From: Bathynomus jamesi
Lineage: Eukaryota; Arthropoda; Malacostraca; Isopoda; Cirolanidae
NCBI GenBank assembly: GCA_023014485.1
Contig: JAJOZX010005618.1
Coordinates: 1-64,000 of the forward strand
DNA: 64,000 nt
Direction of reading: 5' to 3'
Position 1 is the stretch's first letter, and each line of letters begins with the position of its first letter. Shown in pieces: positions 1-9,864 of this stretch. Both the position numbers and the translations under genes were made by a program. A model generated the notes under the pieces. That model was not told the origin of the DNA, made no database searches, and worked only from the letters and a program-made list of their open reading frames with translations.

Positions 1-586
1 AATATATACACCAACATTAAATAGTATATAAATTTTAGCCTCAAAATCACACCATTTAACCTATTTTTACACTTACAAATGAAAATGGGACCAAAGATTT
101 ACAACCGTACGATTGTATTTCTTTCAAAATATTTTGCTAGAATTACTAAGTTTTTAACATAGTATGCTTCAGTTTATGTTTTTGTACGAAATATTGTGAA
201 AACTAGGCAAAAACCGTCAAAAAATTTGACTAAAATTTTCTCTTCACCTAATGAAAATTTTGTACCAAAAAGTTGCTTTTCTCCGTGTTTTATGCATATT
301 TTGTTCACTTTTCTTATGAATAAGATGAATTTATCTTTTTCAATATTTTTCAAAGCAATTACTCTCTATTGATAAGAAAACTGCTCTATTTTACAGTTAT
401 CGACAATACATTGCCAAAATAATTAAAAAATCTTCGTAAAATTTGAGTAAAAATTACGAGCTTTGTAAGGGAAAAAATTGATCGAAAATATCGATTTTTT
501 CAATGTTTTAAGATCCATTTTTTATACAAGTTTTATTGTACCCATAAAATATCGCTAAAGTGAATGGTTTCATGAAATGATATATA
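1..586 (+). repeat. Satellite monomer A (type example)
   Basis: A is the monomer that always follows D. It starts AATATATACACCAACATT, whereas an internal junction reads GATATATACCGGTACTAAAG, so its first ~20 bases are the D-interrupted form of the normal junction. Diagnostic bases are CACACCATTTAACC near 50, GATTTACAACCGTACG near 95, AACATAGTATGCTTCAG near 157 and CTCTCTATTGATAAG near 362. The 3' part carries an imperfect dyad, ATTGATCG...CGATTTTTTCAAT, around 476-505. No coding capacity is evident. Confidence 0.93.
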
Positions 587-1162
587 CCGGTACTAAAGAG
601 TATATATATATTTTAGCCTCAAAATCGCACCATTTAGCTGATTTTTACACTTACAAATGTAAATGGGACCATAAATTAACACCTATATGGTTGCATTTCT
701 TTCAAAATATTTTGCTGGAGTTACTAATTTTTTGCCGTAAAATGCTTTAGTTTATGTTTTTTACAAAACATTTTAAAACAAGGCAAAAACAGTCAAAAAA
801 TTTGACTAAAATTTTGTCTTCACCTAATGAAAATTTTGTACCAAAAAGTTGCTTTTCTCCGTGTTTTATGCATATTTTGTTCACTTTTCTTATGAATAAG
901 ATGAATTTATCTTTTTCAATATTTTTCAAAGCAATTACTCTTCATTGATAAGAAAACTGCTCTATTTTACAGTTATCGACAATACATTGCCAAAATAATA
1001 TAAAAATCTTCGTAAAATTTGAGAAAAATTACGAGCTTTTTAAGGGAAAAAATTTATCGAAAATATCGATTTTTTGAATGTTTTAAGATCCATTTTTTAT
1101 ACAAGTTTTATTGTACCCCTAAAATATCCCTAAAGTGAATGGATTTCATGAAATGATATATA
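587..1162 (+). repeat. Satellite monomer B (type example)
   Basis: B lies between A and C in standard units. Diagnostic bases are TTAACACCTATATGGTTGC, TTTTGCCGTAAAATGCTTTAG, AAACAAGGCAAAAACAG, CTCTTCATTGATAAG and CCCCTAAAATATCCC. It is homologous to A and C along its whole length. The best-conserved part is the central ~120 bp around CTTCACCTAATGAAAA and TTGCTTTTCTCCGTG. B is the monomer most often missing or duplicated when units change length. Confidence 0.93.
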
Positions 1163-1740
1163 CCGGTACTAAAGAGTATATATATTTTAGCCTCAAAATC
1201 GCACCATTTAGCTGATTTTTACACTTACAAATGTAAATGGGACCATAAATTAGCACCTATATGGTTGTATTTCTTTCAAAATATTTTGCTGGAATTACTA
1301 ATTTTTTTACCGTAAAATGCTTTTGTTTATGTTTTTGTACAAAATATTTTAAAACTAGGCAAAAACCGTCAAACAATTTGACTAAAATTTGTTCTTCACC
1401 TAATGAAAATTTTGTACCAAAAACTTGCTTTTCTCCGTGTTTTATGAATATTTTGTTCACATTTCTTATGAATAAGATAAAATTATATTTTTCAATATTT
1501 TTCAATGCAATTACTCTTTTTGATAAAAAAATGCTTTATTTTACTGTTATTGACAGTATATTGAAAAAATAATTAAAAAATCTTCTTAAATTTGAATAAA
1601 AATTACAAGCTTAGTAAGGCATAAAATTGATGGAAAAAGTCGATTTTTTCCATGTTTTAAGATCCATTTTTTATAAAAGCTTTAATGTACTCCTAAAATA
1701 TTGAAAATGTGAATGAATTTCATGAAATGATATATATATT
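1163..1740 (+). repeat. Satellite monomer C (type example)
   Basis: C always precedes D. Diagnostic bases are TTAGCACCTATATGGTTGT, CGTCAAACAATTTG, CCAAAAACTTGC, GTTTTATGAATATT, TGTTATTGACAGTATATTG and TACTCCTAAAATATTG. It ends GAATTTCATGAAATG followed by a short variable (AT)n run that is the left flank of D. A variant form with TTATCTTTTTC, AATTATAAAATC and ATTGGTGG occurs at 33601, 54935, 60386 and in the chimera at 62012. Confidence 0.93.
1630..1653. repeat. Perfect 9-bp hairpin in monomer C (type example)
   Basis: ATGGAAAAA at 1630-1638 and TTTTTCCAT at 1645-1653 form a perfect 9-bp stem with a 6-base loop. The same hairpin recurs at the equivalent place in nearly every C monomer. In the variant C monomers the outer base pair is lost (GTGG for ATGG). 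A and B have only an interrupted dyad here. Confidence 0.75.
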
Positions 1741-1780
1741 ACTGTAAAAGCCCGACGAGTGGTAAATCTTAAGATTTGCC

Positions 1781-1890
1781 GGTAAATCTTGACATTTACC
1801 ATGTACATCTGGTAAAAGTCCGAAAAACAAGTGAAATTTTACTTATTTCGGACTATTACCAAATCTACATGGTAAATGTCAAGATTTACC
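1781..1890. repeat. Long hairpin inside D (type example)
   Basis: The left arm at 1781-1825 (starts GGTAAATCTTGACATTT, ends AAGTCCGAAA) pairs with the right arm at 1846-1890 (starts TTTCGGACTATTACC, ends CAAGATTTACC). By my count there are 3 mismatches over 45 bp and a 20-base loop at 1826-1845. The right arm is an inverted copy of the inner part of the TIR, so each D holds three copies of this module: one forward and two inverted. The hairpin is kept in all 30 D copies. Confidence 0.88.
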
Positions 1891-1924
1891 TAACCTTACC
1901 AACCTAACCTAACCTAACCTAACT
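1889..1924. repeat. (CCTAA)n telomere-like tract in D1
   Basis: After the hairpin comes CCTAA, CCTTA, CCAA and then four more CCTAA before CTAAAAG. The complement is TTAGG, the canonical arthropod telomere motif. The tract is short and imperfect. It lies at the same place in every D and varies in copy number, as noted for each D. Confidence 0.85.
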
Positions 1925-1939
1925 AAAAGATGTTTGTGC

Positions 1940-1954
1940 AAGGCCTCTGGCCTT
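1940..1954. repeat. Small GC-rich stem-loop in the D core (type example)
   Basis: AAGGCC, a TCT loop and GGCCTT form a perfect 6-bp stem followed by a T run. It is the only GC-rich dyad in the D core and is present in the other copies, with a loop change to TGT plus loss of one pair in D26. It is too small to call a terminator or RNA gene. Confidence 0.6.
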
Positions 1955-2205
1955 TTATGCAATTCAAAGTGCCACAACAGTTCACCATGCTGTAATAAGT
2001 GAATTCGTTTTTTTTAGTGCAAGAATTTTTCGCGTTTTTAAGTTGCCAATATATTTAAATAAATGTTTTTTCTTTCCCAGTTTTAGTAATTTCTCTTCAA
2101 TCCTGGCTTTTACACTTGTTTTTCAGACTTTTACCAGATGTACATGGTAAATGTCAAGATTTACCGGCAAATCTTAAGATTTACCACTCGTCGTGCTTTT
2201 ACAGT

Positions 2206-4407
2206 AATATATACACCAACATTAAATAGTATATAAATTTTAGCCTCAAAATCACACCATTTAACCTATTTTTACACTTACAAATGAAAATGGGACCAAA
2301 GATTTACAACCGTACGATTGTATTTCTTTCAAAATATTTTGCTAGAATTACTAAGTTTTTAACATAGTATGCTTCAGTTTATGTTTTTGTACGAAATATT
2401 GTGAAAACTAGGCAAAAACCGTCAAAAAATTTGACTAAAATTTTCTCTTCACCTAATGAAAATTTTGTACCAAAAAGTTGCTTTTCTCCGTGTTTTATGC
2501 ATATTTTGTTCACTTTTCTTATGAATAAGATGAATTTATCTTTTTCAATATTTTTCAAAGCAATTACTCTCTATTGATAAGAAAACTGCTCTATTTTACA
2601 GTTATCGACAATACATTGCCAAAATAATTAAAAATCTTCGTAAAATTTGAGTAAAAATTACGAGCTTTGTAAGGGAAAAAATTGATCGAAAATATCGATT
2701 TTTTCAATGTTTTAAGATCCATTTTTTATACAAGTTTTATTGTACCCATAAAATATCGCTAAAGTGAATGGTTTCATGAAATGATATATACCGGTACTAA
2801 AGAGTATATATATATTTTAGCCTCAAAATCGCACCATTTAGCTGATTTTTACACTTACAAATGTAAATGGGACCATAAATTAACACCTATATGGTTGCAT
2901 TTCTTTCAAAATATTTTGCTGGAGTTACTAATTTTTTGCCGTAAAATGCTTTAGTTTATGTTTTTTTACAAAACATTTTAAAACAAGGCAAAAACAGTCA
3001 AAAAATTTGACTAAAATTTTGTCTTCACCTAATGAAAATTTTGTACCAAAAAGTTGCTTTTCTCCGTGTTTTATGCATATTTTGTTCACTTTTCTTATGA
3101 ATAAGATGAATTTATCTTTTTCAATATTTTTCAAAGCAATTACTCTTCATTGATAAGAAAACTGCTCTATTTTACAGTTATCGACAATACATTGCCAAAA
3201 TAATATAAAAATCTTCGTAAAATTTGAGAAAAATTACGAGCTTTTTAAGGGAAAAAATTTATCGAAAATATCGATTTTTTGAATGTTTTAAGATCCATTT
3301 TTTATACAAGTTTTATTGTACCCCTAAAATATCCCTAAAGTGAATGGATTTCATGAAATGATATATACCGGTACTAAAGAGTATATATATTTTAGCCTCA
3401 AAATCGCACCATTTAGCTGATTTTTACACTTACAAATGTAAATGGGACCATAAATTAGCACCTATATGGTTGTATTTCTTTCAAAATATTTTGCTGGAAT
3501 TACTAATTTTTTTACCGTAAAATGCTTTTGTTTATGTTTTGTACAAAATATTTTAAAACTAGGCAAAAACCGTCAAACAATTTGACTAAAATTTGTTCTT
3601 CACCTAATGAAAATTTTGTACCAAAAACTTGCTTTTCTCCGTGTTTTATGAATATTTTGTTCACATTTCTTATGAATAAGATAAAATTATATTTTTCAAT
3701 ATTTTTCAATGCAATTACTCTTTTTTGATAAAAAAAATGCTTTATTTTACTGTTATTGACAGTATATTGAAAAATAATTAAAAAATCTTCTTAAATTTGA
3801 ATAAAAATTACAAGCTTAGTAAGGCATAAAATTGATGGAAAAAGTCGATTTTTTCCATGTTTTAAGATCCATTTTTTATAAAAGCTTTAATGTACTCCTA
3901 AAATATTGAAAATGTGAATGAATTTCATGAAATGATATATATATACTGTAAAAGCCCGACGAGTGGTAAATCTTAAGATTTGCCGGTAAATCTTGACATT
4001 TACCATGTACATCTGGTAAAAGTCCGAAAAACAATGAAATTTTACTTATTTCGGACTATTACCAAATCTACATGGTAAATGTCAAGATTTACCTAACCTT
4101 ACCTAACCTAACCTAACCTAACCTAACTAAAAGATGTTTGTGCAAGGCCTCTGGCCTTTTATGCAATTCAAAGTGCCACAACAGTTCACCATGCTGTAAT
4201 AAGTGAATTCGTTTTTTTAGTGCAAGAATTTTTCGCGTTTTTAAGTTGCCATATATTTAAATAAATGTTTTTTCTTTCCCAGTTTTAGTAATTTCTCTTC
4301 AATCCTGGCTTTTACACTTGTTTTTCAGACTTTTACCAGATGTACATGGTAAATGTCAAGATTTACCGGCAAATCTTAAGATTTACCACTCGTCGTGCTT
4401 TTACAGT
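2206..4407 (+). repeat. HOR unit 2 (A-B-C-D)
   Basis: Standard unit: A 2206-2790, B 2791-3367, C 3368-3944, D 3945-4407. It is almost identical to unit 1, differing by a few homopolymer-length changes such as loss of one T near 3540. Confidence 0.93.
3945..4407. mobile_element. D2 element
   Basis: 463 bp. The left flank reads ATATATAT-ACTG and lacks the usual TT before ACTG. The tract is CCTAA, CCTTA and five CCTAA. The loop has lost one base (ACAATGAAA against ACAAGTGAAA). Confidence 0.88.
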
Positions 4408-6607
4408 AATATATACACCAACATTAAATAGTATATAAATTTTAGCCTCAAAATCACACCATTTAACCTATTTTTACACTTACAAATGAAAATGGGACCA
4501 AAGATTTACAACCGTACGATTGTATTTCTTTCAAAATATTTTGCTAGAATTACTAAGTTTTTAACATAGTATGCTTCAGTTTATGTTTTTGTACGAAATA
4601 TTGTGAAAACTAGGCAAAAACCGTCAAAAAATTTGACTAAAATTTTCTCTTCACCTAATGAAAATTTTGTACCAAAAAGTTGCTTTTCTCCGTGTTTTAT
4701 GCATATTTTGTTCACTTTTCTTATGAATAAGATGAATTTATCTTTTTCAATATTTTTCAAAGCAATTACTCTCTATTGATAAGAAAACTGCTCTATTTTA
4801 CAGTTATCGACAATACATTGCCAAAATAATTAAAAAATCTTCGTAAAATTTGAGTAAAAATTACGAGCTTTGTAAGGGAAAAAATTGATCGAAAATATCG
4901 ATTTTTTCAATGTTTTAAGATCCATTTTTATACAAGTTTTATTGTACCCATAAAATATCGCTAAAGTGAATGGTTTCATGAAATGATATATACCGGTACT
5001 AAAGAGATATATATATTTTAGCCTCAAAATCGCACCATTTAGCTGATTTTTACACTTACAAATGTAAATGGGACCATAAATTAACACCTATATGGTTGCA
5101 TTTCTTTCAAAATATTTTGCTGGAGTTACTAATTTTTTGCCGTAAAATGCTTTAGTTTATGTTTTTTTACAAAACATTTTAAAACAAGGCAAAAACAGTC
5201 AAAAAATTTGACTAAAATTTTGTCTTCACCTAATGAAAATTTTGTACCAAAAAGTTGCTTTTCTCCGTTTTTATGCATATTTTGTTCACTTTTCTTATGA
5301 ATAAGATGAATTTATCTTTTTCAATATTTTTCAAAGCAATTACTCTTCATTGATAAGAAAACTGCTCTATTTTACAGTTATCGACAATACATTGCCAAAA
5401 TAATATAAAAATCTTCGTAAAATTTGAGAAAAATTACGAGCTTTTTAAGGGAAAAAATTTATCGAAAATATCGATTTTTTGAATGTTTTAAGATCCATTT
5501 TTTATACAAGTTTTATTGTACCCCTAAAATATCCCTAAAGTGAATGGATTTCATGAAATGATATATACCGGTACTAAAGAGTATATATATTTTAGCCTCA
5601 AAATCGCACCATTTAGCTGATTTTTACACTTACAAATGTAAATGGGACCATAAATTAGCACCTATATGGTTGTATTTCTTTCAAAATATTTTGCTGGAAT
5701 TACTAATTTTTTTACCGTAAAATGCTTTTGTTTATGTTTTTGTACAAAATATTTTAAAACTAGGCAAAAACCGTCAAACAATTTGACTAAAATTTGTTCT
5801 TCACCTAATGAAAATTTTGTACCAAAAACTTGCTTTTCTCCGTGTTTTATGAATATTTTGTTCACATTTCTTATGAATAAGATAAAATTATATTTTCAAT
5901 ATTTTTCAATGCAATTACTCTTTTGATAAAAAAAAGCTTTATTTTACTGTTATTGACAGTATATTGAAAAAATAATTAAAAATCTTCTTAAATTTGAATA
6001 AAAATTACAAGCTTAGTAAGGCATAAAATTGATGGAAAAAGTCGATTTTTCCATGTTTTAAGATCCATTTTTTAAAAAGCTTTAATGTACTCCTAAAATA
6101 TTGAAAATGTGAATGAATTTCATGAAATGATATATATATATTACTGTAAAAGCCCGACGAGTGGTAAATCTTAAGATTTGCCGGTAAATCTTGACATTTA
6201 CCATGTACATCTGGTAAAAGTCCGAAAAACAAATGAAATTTTACTTATTTCGGACTATTACCAAATCTACATGGTAAATGTCAAGATTTACCTAACCTTA
6301 CCTAACCTAACCTAACCTAACCTAACTAAAAGATGTTTGTGCAAGGCCTCTGGCCTTTTATGCAATTCAAAGTGCCACAACAGTTCACCATGCTGTAATA
6401 AGTGAATTCGTTTTTTTTAGTGCAAGAATTTTTCGCGTTTTTAAGTTGCCAATATATTTAAATAAATGTTTTTCTTTCCCAGTTTTAGTAATTTCTCTTC
6501 AATCCTGGCTTTTACACTTGTTTTTCAGACTTTTACCAGATGTACATGGTAAATGTCAAGATTTACCGGCAAATCTTAAGATTTACCACTCGTCGTGCTT
6601 TTACAGT
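4408..6607 (+). repeat. HOR unit 3 (A-B-C-D)
   Basis: Standard unit: A 4408-4992, B 4993-5567, C 5568-6142, D 6143-6607. B has a GT deletion in the CTCCGTGTTTT stretch near 5266, which breaks the open frame seen in other B copies. Confidence 0.93.
6143..6607. mobile_element. D3 element
   Basis: 465 bp, TIR structure intact. The tract is CCTAA, CCTTA and five CCTAA. The loop reads ACAAATGAAA. Confidence 0.88.
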
Positions 6608-8234
6608 AATATATACACCAACATTAAATAGTATATAAATTTTAGCCTCAAAATCACACCATTTAACCTATTTTTACACTTACAAATGAAAATGGGACCA
6701 AAGATTTACAACCGTACGATTGTATTTCTTTCAAAATATTTTGCTAGAATTACTAAGTTTTTAACATAGTATGCTTCAGTTTATGTTTTTGTACGAAATA
6801 TTGTGAAAACTAGGCAAAAACCGTCAAAAAATTTGACTAAAATTTTCTCTTCACCTAATGAAAATTTTGTACCAAAAAGTTGCTTTTCTCCGTGTTTTAT
6901 GCATATTTTGTTCACTTTTCTTATGAATAAGATGAATTTATCTTTTTCAATATTTTTCAAAGCAATTACTCTCTATTGATAAGAAAACTGCTCTATTTTA
7001 CAGTTATCGACAATACATTGCCAAAATAATTAAAAAATCTTCGTAAAATTTGAGTAAAAATTACGAGCTTTGTAAGGAAAAAATTGATCGAAAATATCGA
7101 TTTTTTCAATGTTTTAAGATCCTTTTTATACAAGTTTTATTGTACCCCTAAAATATCCTAAAGTGAATGGATTTCATGAAATGATATATACCGGTACTAA
7201 AGAGTATATATATTTTAGCCTCAAATCGCACCATTTAGCTGATTTTTACACTTACAAATGTAAATGGGACCATAAATTAGCACCTATATGGTTGTATTTC
7301 TTTCAAAATATTTTGCTGGAATTACTAATTTTTTTACCGTAAAATGCTTTTGTTTATGTTTTTGTACAAAATATTTTAAAACTAGGCAAAAACCGTCAAA
7401 CAATTTGACTAAAATTTGTTCTTCACCTAATGAAAATTTTGTACCAAAAACTTGCTTTTCTCCGTGTTTTATGAATATTTTGTTCACATTTCTTATGAAT
7501 AAGATAAAATTATATTTTTCAATATTTTTCAATGCAATTACTCTTTTTTGATAAAAAAAAGCTTTATTTTACTGTTATTGACAGTATATTGAAAAAATAA
7601 TTAAAAAATCTTCTTAAATTTGAATAAAAATTACAAGCTTAGTAAGGCATAAAATTGATGGAAAAAGTCGATTTTTTCCATGTTTTAAGATCCATTTTTA
7701 TAAAAGCTTTAATGTACTCCTAAAATATTGAAAATGTGAATGAATTTCATGAAATGATATATATATATTACTGTAAAAGCCCGACGAGTGGTAAATCTTA
7801 AGATTTGCCGGTAAATCTTGACATTTACCATGTACATCTGGTAAAAGTCCGAAAAACAAGTGAAATTTTACTTATTTCGGACTATTACCAAATCTACATG
7901 GTAAATGTCAAGATTTACCTAACCTTACCTAACCTAACCTAACCTAACCTAACTAAAAGATGTTTGTGCAAGGCCTCTGGCCTTTTATGCAATTCAAAGT
8001 GCCACAACAGTTCACCATGCTGTAATAAGTGAATTCGTTTTTTTTAGTGCAAGAATTTTTCGCGTTTTTAAGTTGCAATATATTTAAATAAATGTTTTTT
8101 CTTTCCCAGTTTTAGTAATTTCTCTTCAATCCTGGCTTTTACACTTGTTTTTCAGACTTTTACCAGATGTACATGGTAAATGTCAAGATTTACCGGCAAA
8201 TCTTAAGATTTACCACTCGTCGTGCTTTTACAGT
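6608..8234 (+). repeat. HOR unit 4 (A-C-D, short)
   Basis: A 6608-7190 joins C 7191-7769 directly, then D 7770-8234. The end of A has B-type sequence (CCCCTAAAATATCC near 7145) after A-type sequence (ATTGATCG near 7084). The crossover that removed B therefore lies between about 7090 and 7145. Confidence 0.92.
7770..8234. mobile_element. D4 element
   Basis: 465 bp. The tract is CCTAA, CCTTA and five CCTAA. The core has TTGCAATATATT in place of TTGCCAATATATT. Confidence 0.88.
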
Positions 8235-9864
8235 AATATATACACCAACATTAAATAGTATATAAATTTTAGCCTCAAAATCACACCATTTAACCTATTT
8301 TTACACTTACAAATGAAAATGGGACCAAAGATTTACAACCGTACGATTGTATTTCTTTCAAAATATTTTGCTAGAATTACTAAGTTTTTAACATAGTATG
8401 CTTCAGTTTATGTTTTTGTACGAAATATTGTGAAAACTAGGCAAAAACCGTCAAAAAATTTGACTAAAATTTTCTCTTCACCTAATGAAAATTTTGTACC
8501 AAAAAGTTGCTTTTCTCCGTGTTTTATGCATATTTTGTTCACTTTTCTTATGAATAAGATGAATTTATCTTTTTCAATATTTTTCAAAGCAATTACTCTT
8601 CATTGATAAGAAAACTGCTCTATTTTACAGTTATCGACAATACATTGCCAAAATAATTAAAAAATCTTCGTAAAATTTGAGTAAAAATTACGAGCTTTGT
8701 AAGGGAAAAAATTGATCGAAAATATCGATTTTTTCAATGTTTTAAGATCCATTTTTTATACAAGTTTTATTGTACCCCTAAAATATCCCTAAAGTGAATG
8801 GATTTCATGAAATGATATATACCGGTACTAAAGAGTATATATATTTTAGCCTCAAAATCGCACCATTTAGCTGATTTTTACACTTACAAATGTAAATGGG
8901 ACCATAAATTAGCACCTATATGGTTGTATTTCTTTCAAAATATTTTGCTGGAATTACTAATTTTTTTACCGTAAAATGCTTTGTTTATGTTTTTGTACAA
9001 AATATTTTAAAACTAGGCAAAAACCGTCAAACAATTTGACTAAAATTTGTTCTTCACCTAATGAAAATTTGTACCAAAAACTTGCTTTTCTCCGTGTTTT
9101 ATGAATATTTTGTTCACATTTCTTATGAATAAGATAAAATTATATTTTTCAATATTTTTCAATGCAATTACTCTTTTTTGATAAAAAAAAGCTTTATTTT
9201 ACTGTTATTGACAGTATATTGAAAAAATAATTAAAAAATCTTCTTAAATTTGAATAAAAATTACAAGCTTAGTAAGGCATAAAATTGATGGAAAAAGTCG
9301 ATTTTTTCCATGTTTTAAGATCCATTTTTATAAAAGCTTTAATGTACTCCTAAAATATTGAAAATGTGAATGAATTTCATGAAATGATATATATATATTA
9401 CTGTAAAAGCCCGACGAGTGGTAAATCTTAAGATTTGCCGGTAAATCTTGACATTTACCATGTACATCTGGTAAAAGTCCGAAAAACAAGTGAAATTTTA
9501 CTTATTTCGGACTATTACCAAATCTACATGGTAAATGTCAAGATTTACCTAACCTTACCTAACCTAACCTAACCTAACTAACTAAAAGATGTTTGTGCAA
9601 GGCCTCTGGCCTTTTATGCAATTCAAAGTGCCACAACAGTTCACCATGCTGTAATAAGTGAATTCGTTTTTTTTAGTGCAAGAATTTTTCGCGTTTTTAA
9701 GTTGCCAATATATTTAAATAAATGTTTTTTCTTTCCCAGTTTTAGTAATTTCTCTTCAATCCTGGCTTTTACACTTGTTTTTCAGACTTTTACCAGATGT
9801 ACATGGTAAATGTCAAGATTTACCGGCAAATCTTAAGATTTACCACTCGTCGTGCTTTTACAGT
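8235..9864 (+). repeat. HOR unit 5 (A-C-D, short, mosaic A)
   Basis: A 8235-8821, C 8822-9399, D 9400-9864. The A monomer alternates type: A-like at the start, B-like CTCTTCATTGAT near 8596, A-like TTGTAAGGG and ATTGATCG near 8696-8717, then B-like CCCCTAAAATATCCC near 8774. That pattern suggests gene conversion as well as a crossover. Confidence 0.91.
9400..9864. mobile_element. D5 element
   Basis: 465 bp. The tract is CCTAA, CCTTA and four CCTAA, then an extra CTAA before CTAAAAG. Confidence 0.88.

Larger units (their letters stand above)
1..2205 (+). repeat. HOR unit 1 (A-B-C-D)
   Basis: Standard unit: A 1-586, B 587-1162, C 1163-1740, D 1741-2205. The window opens exactly where the preceding D would end, so at least one more unit lies upstream. 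Confidence 0.93.
1741..2205. mobile_element. D1, MITE-like TIR element (type example)
   Basis: This is a non-autonomous DNA element with TIRs at 1741-1833 and 2113-2205, 93 bp each. They differ at two positions by my count: CCCGACG against the complement of CGTCGTGC, and GTCCG against GTCTG. In order it holds the left TIR, the internal inverted copy of the TIR module (1846-1890), the (CCTAA)n tract, a unique core from about 1925 to 2112, and the right TIR. The outer ends are TT-ACTGTAAAAG / CTTTTACAGT-AA flanked by (AT)n on both sides, which fits a TA-rich target-site duplication. No transposase is encoded. The superfamily is not identified; a TA-target group is possible but unproven. Confidence 0.85.

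Noticed and set aside
1889..1924. True telomere or chromosome end
   Set aside because: The CCTAA runs are only two to about seven repeats, imperfect, and internal to every D; no long terminal tract is present.
1940..1954. Rho-independent terminator or small RNA gene
   Set aside because: The 6-bp stem with a T run is too small, and bacterial-type termination does not apply in this eukaryotic repeat.
1741..2205. Autonomous DNA transposon or a SINE
   Set aside because: There is no transposase frame in ~465 bp, no recognisable A/B box promoter and no tail; TIRs and a TA-rich target fit a non-autonomous TIR element better. I would not name a superfamily from the termini alone.
2206..3944. The A-B-C block as cargo between outward-facing TIRs of a larger transposon
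   Set aside because: The sequences flanking D align with ordinary monomer junctions, which shows D as the inserted piece, and monomer number varies freely while D stays intact.
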